Assembly (NCBI GenBank): GCA_034429715.1
Contig: DAOUFR010000043.1
Span: 1-64,000, forward strand
Origin: CAIMUM01 sp034429715
GTDB lineage: Bacteria; Chloroflexota; Dehalococcoidia; GIF9; UBA5629
Direction of reading: 5' to 3'
Length of the DNA: 64,000 nucleotides
Shown: in pieces, positions 58,601-64,000 of the stretch
Layout: each line of letters begins with the position of its first letter
Position numbering within the stretch: position 1 is the stretch's first letter
Position numbers and translations under genes: made by a program
Notes under the pieces: model-generated
Databases searched by the model: none
Seen by the model: only the letters and a program-made list of their open reading frames with translations
Told to the model about the DNA's origin: nothing

Positions 58601-59518
58601 TTAACTGAAATTGAATACGGATTGTGCCGCTTTGCCGAGTATGATTTCTCTTTCTTCATCTGTTAACAGATCCGACGAAGAGGGTTCTTTGATCACATTT
58701 AACCATTCCGTGTCTGACATCATCAGTGATGTTGTGGGGCCATCGCTACCAAATAGTATTTTCCATGGGGTAACCCAATCGAGGAGTTTACGAAGCCAGC
58801 GATAGAATTCCTCTGGATTTGTTTTATAATCGAATTGGCGAAGCGAAATGTCCAGGAATACGTTCGGTATCTGAGAGGCGGCCATCATTGCCTGCGACCA
58901 CGACTCGCCACCAGCATGTGCCATAACCATTTTAACATCGTGGAAACGCTCAGCCGCCGAGGCTATATACATAGGCTGTCCGCATTCCCACTGGAGTTCA
59001 TACCCCCCGCTGTGAAAGACGATTGGCACTCCCCACTTTGCACATTTTTCATATAAAGGGAAACAGATCGGGTCATTGGGGAACCAACCGGTATTCGGCA
59101 TCATTTTAAATCCCCTCATGTCCCATTTTTCGATCGCTTCTGTGGCGCGCTCCAGCATATCTGGTCTTCTTGGGTCGATAGCAGCCAGAGCTATTAACCG
59201 ATCCTTATAATTTTTGGCCAGCTCTGAATAAAAGCGATTTTGTTCCCTTACGCTGACCTTAGATTCACCAGATACTCCGTAGGCCCAGTCTACGCCGAAT
59301 ATAACACTCTTATCTACACCGGCAGCATCCATAGATGCTATCAACTTGCTGCCGTCAGGATCCATTAAACCTCTTGCCATCGATACATACTCGTCAACAG
59401 AGATCTTGGTTTTATTAAATTTCTCGTATTGCGTAATCACCATTTTTGCAAAGCTTAAAACAAACTTACTCCTGGAAAAACCGGGAACAACCATATGGCG
59501 ATGAGAATCAACAATCAT
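58601..59518 (-). CDS. Amidohydrolase-2 (ACMSD-type) metal-dependent hydrolase/decarboxylase
   Basis: A 305-residue TIM-barrel enzyme. Metal ligands: VDSHRH at the N-terminus (HxH), VFHSGGYE, VMAHAGGESW and the Asp in LFGSDGPTT. This set is typical of the ACMSD/gamma-resorcylate decarboxylase group, whose members decarboxylate aromatic or unsaturated acids or hydrolyse C-C or C-O bonds. It lies 47 bp downstream of the acyl-CoA ligase at 59566-61248, the same strand and probably the same transcript. An aromatic or cyclic substrate is a fair guess. Confidence 0.82.
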   Translation of the reverse strand: MIVDSHRHMVVPGFSRSKFVLSFAKMVITQYEKFNKTKISVDEYVSMARGLMDPDGSKLIASMDAAGVDKSVIFGVDWAYGVSGESKVSVREQNRFYSELAKNYKDRLIALAAIDPRRPDMLERATEAIEKWDMRGFKMMPNTGWFPNDPICFPLYEKCAKWGVPIVFHSGGYELQWECGQPMYIASAAERFHDVKMVMAHAGGESWSQAMMAASQIPNVFLDISLRQFDYKTNPEEFYRWLRKLLDWVTPWKILFGSDGPTTSLMMSDTEWLNVIKEPSSSDLLTDEEREIILGKAAQSVFNFS

Positions 59519-59565
59519 TAGTCTTCCTCCGATTCAATTTGATGGCGAAAATGAAATGATAGATT

Positions 59566-61248
59566 TTATTTTAGAATTTCGCGAAGCTCACGTTTTAATA
59601 TTTTTCCAATGGGACTTAATGGCAAATTGTCTACAAAAACTATCTTCTTCGGGACTTTGTACGGCGCGACTTTCTCCTTTAGATACGAAGTTATTTTTTC
59701 TTTTTCCGCATCACTCTTTTCAATGCCAGGCTTGAGTATAATGGCGCTGACTACTATTTCAGTGAAAGGCCTTTTGGGATCTTCCATGCCAACTGAAGCA
59801 GCCAGAAAGACATCAGAGTGCGTACAAATCACGTCGTCGAGCTCTCTTGTAAATACCTTCATCCCTGATACATTCACCATGTCTTTAATGCGATCTATTA
59901 TGGATATATAGCCATCCTCATCCATTACGGCTATATCGCCGGTGTGAAACCAACTCTCTCTAATTGCATTGGCTGTTTCCTCGGGTTTATTGAAATATCC
60001 TTTCATAATTTGTGGACCACGGCAGCATAATTCTCCCGGTTCGCCCGGCTTAGTCAATCCTCCTGTGTCGGGGTCCACAATCTTTATCTCGGTATCCGGC
60101 AGGGGAAGGCCGACAGATCCTATCTTTTTCTGTCCGTACATTGGATTCGCCGTCACCAGGCACATAGTCTCCGTCAAACCGTAGTGTTCCAGAACGGTCT
60201 TTCCGATGACGGCATTAAAGGGCTTCATATATTCGGCAGGAAATGGAGCTCCACCGGTGGTCCATACTTTGGTGAATGAATAATCGCCGTTTGTAAAAGT
60301 GGAATTCTTCAGCAGCTCGATATAAGTGGTGGGGACGGTGGTAATCCTGTTTACGCGGTACTTTTTAATGCAATTGATCTGATAATTAAGGTCGCGCGGA
60401 TTGGGTATTATTATCTGCGTGGTTCCTGTCAGTAAACAAAGGATGCCGCCAAAGAGCCCTCCCACATGAAAGAATGGAAATGTTACTAATGCAATATCCT
60501 CTCCTAAATTGAAGTCAAACCACGCTTTCCATTGAGTTATATGCGAGGCAACATTCTTATTTGTGAGCATTGCACCCTTGGATGGCCCGGTAGTGCCTCC
60601 TGTATACATCAGGAGGCAGATTGACTCGGGGTCGGATTCGATTTTTACCGGATCGGCGGTATATGTTTTTAAAATATGATTTAACTTGGCAACTGAAACT
60701 CCTTCCGGAGGAGTTAAATTCACAACGGGGAACTTCTTCATCAATTTCCCCATGGATTTTTTAACAACAGGTAAAAAATCTGAGCTTTCCAGGACCGTAA
60801 CTGACTTAACTTTGGTAGATTTCACGACCTGATTGACCCTGGGATAAAGCGCATCGAATGTGCACAGAACTTTTGCACCGGAGTCATTTAGCTGATAATT
60901 AAGTTCCTTTTCCGATAGTAAAACGCTGACACCATGTGTAATGCAACCAAGTTTTTGTGCTCCAAGGAAGCATATAAGGAATCCGGGAGTGTTGGGCATA
61001 TGCAGCCCCACAACATCTCCCTTTTTCAGCCCCTGATCTCTCAGGAAATTTGCAAACCGGTCTGAGAGGTTATCGAACTGTTCATATTTAATGCCTGCAC
61101 CTAAATAATAGGCCGCTATCCGTCCCGGCAGGGATTTACACGTGTCTCGAAACATGTCGACAATGGTCTTTTCTGGATATACAAGAGATGCCGGCACACT
61201 TGCGTCGTAGCTTTTCAACCAGGATTTCGCAGAATAGATATCACTCAT
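59566..61248 (-). CDS. AMP-forming acyl-CoA ligase
   Basis: A 560-residue adenylate-forming ligase, paralogue of the one at 52740. Motifs: YTGGTTGPSKGAM, HYGLTETMCLV, WFHTGDIAVMDEDG, DRIKDMVNVSG and LSPIGKILKREL. The start is ATG 61248 after GGAGG, giving MSDIYSAKSWLKSYD, the same opening as the paralogue; the frame is open 81 bases further upstream, but that would read through the -10 promoter box. The promoter is a perfect TTGACA-17-TATAAT (61280-61308). It is divergent from the MFS gene at 61567. Confidence 0.9.
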   Translation of the reverse strand: MSDIYSAKSWLKSYDASVPASLVYPEKTIVDMFRDTCKSLPGRIAAYYLGAGIKYEQFDNLSDRFANFLRDQGLKKGDVVGLHMPNTPGFLICFLGAQKLGCITHGVSVLLSEKELNYQLNDSGAKVLCTFDALYPRVNQVVKSTKVKSVTVLESSDFLPVVKKSMGKLMKKFPVVNLTPPEGVSVAKLNHILKTYTADPVKIESDPESICLLMYTGGTTGPSKGAMLTNKNVASHITQWKAWFDFNLGEDIALVTFPFFHVGGLFGGILCLLTGTTQIIIPNPRDLNYQINCIKKYRVNRITTVPTTYIELLKNSTFTNGDYSFTKVWTTGGAPFPAEYMKPFNAVIGKTVLEHYGLTETMCLVTANPMYGQKKIGSVGLPLPDTEIKIVDPDTGGLTKPGEPGELCCRGPQIMKGYFNKPEETANAIRESWFHTGDIAVMDEDGYISIIDRIKDMVNVSGMKVFTRELDDVICTHSDVFLAASVGMEDPKRPFTEIVVSAIILKPGIEKSDAEKEKITSYLKEKVAPYKVPKKIVFVDNLPLSPIGKILKRELREILK

Positions 61249-61279
61249 CCTTATGCCTCCGATACTAAATGTTAATGCA

Positions 61280-61308
61280 ATTATATAAATAAAACATAAT
61301 AATGTCAA
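61280..61308 (-). promoter_or_regulatory. Consensus promoter of the ligase-amidohydrolase unit
   Basis: Minus-strand TTGACA (61303-61308), 17 bases, TATAAT (61280-61285). The 318-bp gap 61249-61566 between divergent genes also holds an extended -10 candidate on the plus strand (TGATATAAT, 61483-61491) for the MFS gene. The gap is very AT-rich and shows no gene. Confidence 0.75.
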
Positions 61309-61566
61309 TAAAAGATCATAATATATCATGTAAAGGATAATATAATCATTTATAATTAATTTAAGATTTTAGTGTTCATTAAACATATTAATTGAATGGC
61401 AACTTTACAGCGGTCGATATCCTTTATGATAAGATTATAATAGACAAGAAATGTACAAAAAATATCAGATATTGACAAATAATGATATAATAAAATCATC
61501 AAGTATATTAAAAGTAGCAGCAGTATGGTAAGGGTAGAAAGAACTTAAGGAGGTAATTGTAAAGGC

Positions 61567-62874
61567 ATGGAAAAAGTTGTTGAAACCGATCAGAAATACC
61601 AGGTTGGCAAATCGCAGGCAATAATGTTACTCATTGTCCTGACTTTGCTCTATGTCATTAACTATGGTGATCGGGCAATTTTATCGGTGGTGCTGCAGCC
61701 GATGAAAATCGCTCTCGGATTATCTGATACAGAGATGGGAATAGTTCAGACTGCCTTTAGTCTTGGCGTAGGTCTATTAACTGTGCCCGGCGCTTTCCTG
61801 ATGGAACGCTGGAGTCGTCGCAAGGCACTGGGCATAATGGCAATGATCTGGAGCCTTGCTACATTAGCTACAGGTCTGGGCAGCAGGTTTTTTCAAGTTG
61901 TAATTGCTCGGTTTTTTGTGGGAATAGGTGAAGGAAGCTTTGCTCCCGGCAGCACCGCATGGCTTTCAGTGGTCTTCCCCAAGAATGCACGCGGAAAAAT
62001 AACCGGGATATTTGGTATAGGAACGGTCCTGGGTACAGTAATTGGTATGGCACTGGGAGGACTCATTGTTACCAAGACAGGTGATTGGCGGGCGGCTTTC
62101 TATTACTTTGCGATACCCGGAATAATCTTGGGCGTACTGGTATTCTTCTTTAAAGACTATGCCACTGTAAAAGAAGATAAAGAACGCGCTCTTAATAAAG
62201 CGTACCTGTCTGAATGGATTAAACTGTTTAAAATCAAGTCCTTTACTTTTACCACCTTGGGCCAGGTCATGTGGGGCTTTTACTATTTTACTTTCCTGGG
62301 TTGGCTTCCTACTTTGTTGATGCGCGGATATGGTATGGATGCCGCTCAGGCCGGTGGCACTTTGGGAGTGGTTTTGCTGCTCGGAATAGTGGGATCACCA
62401 TTTGGAGGCTGGCTGGCCGATGTCTGGCAAAAACGTAACAGCGCCGGGCGCGCTCTTCTAATGGTCGTTGTGCAACTGGCCAATCTTATTCTAATCGGGG
62501 CCATGCTATGCATCTATGGCAAGTTTCTTACCGTCTTTACAGTCCTTCTGGCGATTGACACTTTTATAATAGGTTTTTGTAATCCATTAATATATTCGCT
62601 CACCTCGGATATCATCCCCATTAAACATCGAATTTCAGGCTTCAGCCTGCTCATGACGTTCGTATTTATATTCGGTGCAGTGGGTCCCTGGTTGATAGGC
62701 GCTATTTCCGATGCCTTTGGAGGCGGAGCATCCGGGCTGCAAATGGGATTTTTCCTTACTCTTCCTGCATTACTACTTGCCGCACTGTTTTATTTCTTCA
62801 ATTCCAGAACTTATGCCGCGGATAGCGCGCGATGCAGTGATCTCGTATTTACCGAACAGGGCACAAATAAATAG
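61567..62874 (+). CDS. MFS transporter (paralogue 2)
   Basis: A 435-residue major facilitator with about 12 membrane segments. The N-terminal NYGDRAILSVVLQPMKI and the loop MERWSRRKALG resemble the MFS protein at 25533; GIGEGSFAPGSTAWLS in helix 4 is typical of spinster/ACS-type organic anion carriers. AAGGAGG lies 12 bases before the ATG. Divergent from the ligase gene and followed by a crotonase and an AtuA-like gene, it probably imports the acid that these enzymes handle. A large palindrome separates it from the crotonase. Confidence 0.86.
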   Translation: MEKVVETDQKYQVGKSQAIMLLIVLTLLYVINYGDRAILSVVLQPMKIALGLSDTEMGIVQTAFSLGVGLLTVPGAFLMERWSRRKALGIMAMIWSLATLATGLGSRFFQVVIARFFVGIGEGSFAPGSTAWLSVVFPKNARGKITGIFGIGTVLGTVIGMALGGLIVTKTGDWRAAFYYFAIPGIILGVLVFFFKDYATVKEDKERALNKAYLSEWIKLFKIKSFTFTTLGQVMWGFYYFTFLGWLPTLLMRGYGMDAAQAGGTLGVVLLLGIVGSPFGGWLADVWQKRNSAGRALLMVVVQLANLILIGAMLCIYGKFLTVFTVLLAIDTFIIGFCNPLIYSLTSDIIPIKHRISGFSLLMTFVFIFGAVGPWLIGAISDAFGGGASGLQMGFFLTLPALLLAALFYFFNSRTYAADSARCSDLVFTEQGTNK

Positions 62875-62892
62875 ATCTTGTTTCCCGATCAG

Positions 62893-62924
62893 CGCAACAT
62901 GAGCACTCGAGTGCTCATGTTGCG
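62893..62924. repeat. Perfect 32-bp palindrome between MFS and crotonase genes
   Basis: Two perfectly complementary 16-base arms meet without a loop; the left arm is CGCAACATGAGCACTC. It starts 18 bp after the MFS stop and ends 51 bp before the crotonase start. There is no T-run, so intrinsic termination is doubtful; an RNA hairpin for differential expression or a protein site is possible. Confidence 0.7.
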
Positions 62925-62975
62925 TCATAGCGGGCTCCGATCTTAAAGAGAACAGATATATAAGGAGATTTCTGA

Positions 62976-63767
62976 ATGTATAATACTCTCAAATCTGATG
63001 TTAATGAAAGTAAAGGCATAGCCACGATTACAATCATGCGAGAGGAAAAAAGGAATGCATTATCACCCACTACTATGTTAGAGCTGGGCGATGCATTAAT
63101 GAAGTGTGACAATAATCCGGGCGTTAAAGTCATGGTTATAACCGGGGCAGGAACAAAGGCATTCAGCGCAGGTGCCGACTTCGATGAATCATCCAGTGGT
63201 TCGAATGATTCATTATCCAGATACGAAGGTGTCAGGGGTTTGGTTGATTTGCTGAAAGTGATTTCAAGCCTTAATAAACCACTTGTGGGCAGGATTAACG
63301 GCCATGCATTGGGTGGTGGATTAGGGTTGGCGGTAGCATGTGATATTTTAATTGCAGCTGAAGATTGCCGGTTTGGAACTCCGGAGATAAATGTGGGGCT
63401 GTTCCCGTTCATGATAATGGGGCCGTTGCTACGTCACGTGATATCCCGCAAGAAGTTGTTAGAGATGGCATTGACCGGTGGAAGATGGGATGCAAAAACA
63501 GCTATGGAGATGGGTTTGGTTAATTATGTTGTTCCGCGGGACCAATTAGATAATAGGGTCAATGAAGTTGTTGAAAAATTGATCGAAAAAGCGCCACGTA
63601 TCACTAGGATTGGTAAGAAATATTTCTACAGAGTGTTGAGCATGGATTACGATCAGATTCTGGATTATGGCGCCAGCATGCTTGCCAGCACAGTAGGGTC
63701 TGAGGAAGTGACGGAGGGTGTCACAGCATTCCTGGAAAAACGCAAACCGATATGGAAATCAAAGTAA
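62976..63767 (+). CDS. Enoyl-CoA hydratase/isomerase-family protein
   Basis: A 263-residue crotonase. Oxyanion-hole segments TKAFSAGADFDE and GHALGGGLGLAVACD are present. The second catalytic Glu is kept in FGTPEINVG, while the first position is Gly (GGLGLA), a common variant among one-glutamate members. TAAGGAG precedes the ATG. It follows the MFS carrier and the palindrome and lies 35 bp upstream of the AtuA-like gene. Hydration or isomerisation of a branched enoyl-CoA would fit the AtuA neighbour (inference). Confidence 0.86.
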   Translation: MYNTLKSDVNESKGIATITIMREEKRNALSPTTMLELGDALMKCDNNPGVKVMVITGAGTKAFSAGADFDESSSGSNDSLSRYEGVRGLVDLLKVISSLNKPLVGRINGHALGGGLGLAVACDILIAAEDCRFGTPEINVGLFPFMIMGPLLRHVISRKKLLEMALTGGRWDAKTAMEMGLVNYVVPRDQLDNRVNEVVEKLIEKAPRITRIGKKYFYRVLSMDYDQILDYGASMLASTVGSEEVTEGVTAFLEKRKPIWKSK

Positions 63768-63802
63768 TAATAGGGTCAACACTTTAATGGAGAGGAATGA
63801 TC

Positions 63803-64000
63803 ATGAAGAAAATTAGAATTGGGGCGGGTTCGGGTTATGCCCCTTCGAAAACCAGGGAAGCTATGAGGCTGATTGAGGAGTGCGACATACAATATCTCTG
63901 TTTTGATCAGCTTGCTGAACTTACCATGTCAATTATGTATAAGAACCAGCAAAAGGACGCTTCTAAGGGCTTCCTGACAGGCCATATTGACGGGATGAGA
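63803..64000 (+). CDS. AtuA-like protein (acyclic terpene utilisation/DUF1446), 3' end outside the window
   Basis: The first 66 residues of a protein cut by the window edge. MKKIRIGAGSGYAPSKTREA and the later CDIQYLCFDQLAELTMSIMY match the N-terminus of AtuA/DUF1446 proteins, which use an almost invariant LxFDxLAExTMS-type segment. AtuA belongs to the citronellol/geraniol degradation cluster of Pseudomonas; its biochemical role is not settled. GAGAGGAATG precedes the ATG. Coupled to a crotonase and an MFS carrier, it points to branched or isoprenoid acid breakdown, though DUF1446 proteins also occur outside terpene pathways. Confidence 0.75.
   Translation, partial: MKKIRIGAGSGYAPSKTREAMRLIEECDIQYLCFDQLAELTMSIMYKNQQKDASKGFLTGHIDGMR

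Noticed and set aside
59566..61329. Longer N-terminus of the acyl-CoA ligase (start at 61329)
   Set aside because: It would extend through the -10 promoter box, while GGAGG sits correctly before ATG 61248.
61472..61496. TTGACA-based promoter for the MFS gene at 61567
   Set aside because: TTGACA is present, but no acceptable -10 lies 16-18 bases away; only an extended -10 (TGATATAAT) is plausible.
1..64000. tRNA, rRNA, insertion sequence, integrase, phage genes or CRISPR
   Set aside because: None was recognised on either strand by reading; a covariance-model search would be needed to exclude small RNAs.

Overview
The window looks like one chromosomal stretch of an anaerobic, strictly organic-acid or lipid-degrading bacterium. 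It carries oxygen-sensitive or anaerobe-typical enzymes: two 2-hydroxyacyl-CoA dehydratase/benzoyl-CoA reductase-type subunits, a tungsten aldehyde:ferredoxin oxidoreductase, a glutaconate-type CoA-transferase, an FAD/Fe-S oxidoreductase, a 2,4-dienoyl-CoA-reductase-type flavoprotein and desulforedoxin-like mini-proteins. Many family III CoA-transferases, crotonases and acyl-CoA ligases, plus a DUF5679 mini-protein, recall uncultured Chloroflexota (Dehalococcoidia-like) genomes. That assignment is inference from gene content only. Promoters are ordinary sigma70 type (TTGACA-17-TATAAT), and GTG/TTG starts with good Shine-Dalgarno sites are common. I saw no rRNA, tRNA, CRISPR array, insertion sequence or prophage.

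Layout. 1-1452: 3' part of an apolipoprotein N-acyltransferase. 1710-6611: a group II (tyrosine-decarboxylase-like) PLP decarboxylase between two paralogous APC antiporters. 6746-12255: an operon behind a CRP-type operator with an MBL-fold protein, an acyl-CoA ligase and the two dehydratase subunits. 12457-14085: a TetR and a CRP/FNR regulator. The CRP-type operator recurs almost unchanged before the amidohydrolase at 14233. 15749-23741: a strong promoter followed by a crotonase, an FAD/Fe-S oxidoreductase, an acyl carrier protein with its own AcpS, GctA/GctB and an amidase.

23995-32424 (minus strand): aldehyde dehydrogenase, MFS carrier, Fe-alcohol dehydrogenase, AOR and two adjacent family III CoA-transferases. 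32751-43604: a PadR regulator, a third family III CoA-transferase, an MBL lactonase-like enzyme, a 4-hydroxybutyrate-type CoA-transferase, two tiny desulforedoxin-like proteins missed by normal length cut-offs, a nitroreductase, three crotonases and a dienoyl-CoA-reductase-type enzyme. An ATACTKATA-like element recurs in the promoters of this block.

43668-49843 is a cell-surface island: a serine hydrolase lipoprotein, a DUF5679 mini-protein, a 14-repeat propeller protein and a DUF11-type secreted protein; 47-bp direct repeats flank the propeller gene. 49930-57681: a three-module flavoprotein (retinol-saturase-like, ferredoxin reductase, 2Fe-2S ferredoxin), an acyl-CoA ligase with divergent TetR, a paraoxonase-family protein and a GNAT. 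57922-64000: an Lrp regulator, an ACMSD-type amidohydrolase, an acyl-CoA ligase, an MFS carrier, a crotonase and the start of an AtuA-like gene.

Read together, most genes import, activate (ligases, CoA-transferases), reshape (crotonases, dehydratase, dienoyl-CoA reductase) and oxidise or reduce (AOR, ALDH, ADH, FAD/Fe-S protein) acyl-CoA substrates. The substrates themselves cannot be named from sequence. The strongest candidates for something undescribed are the 882-residue flavoprotein-ferredoxin fusion and the hydroxyglutarate-pathway-like set with an embedded carrier protein under CRP-type control.
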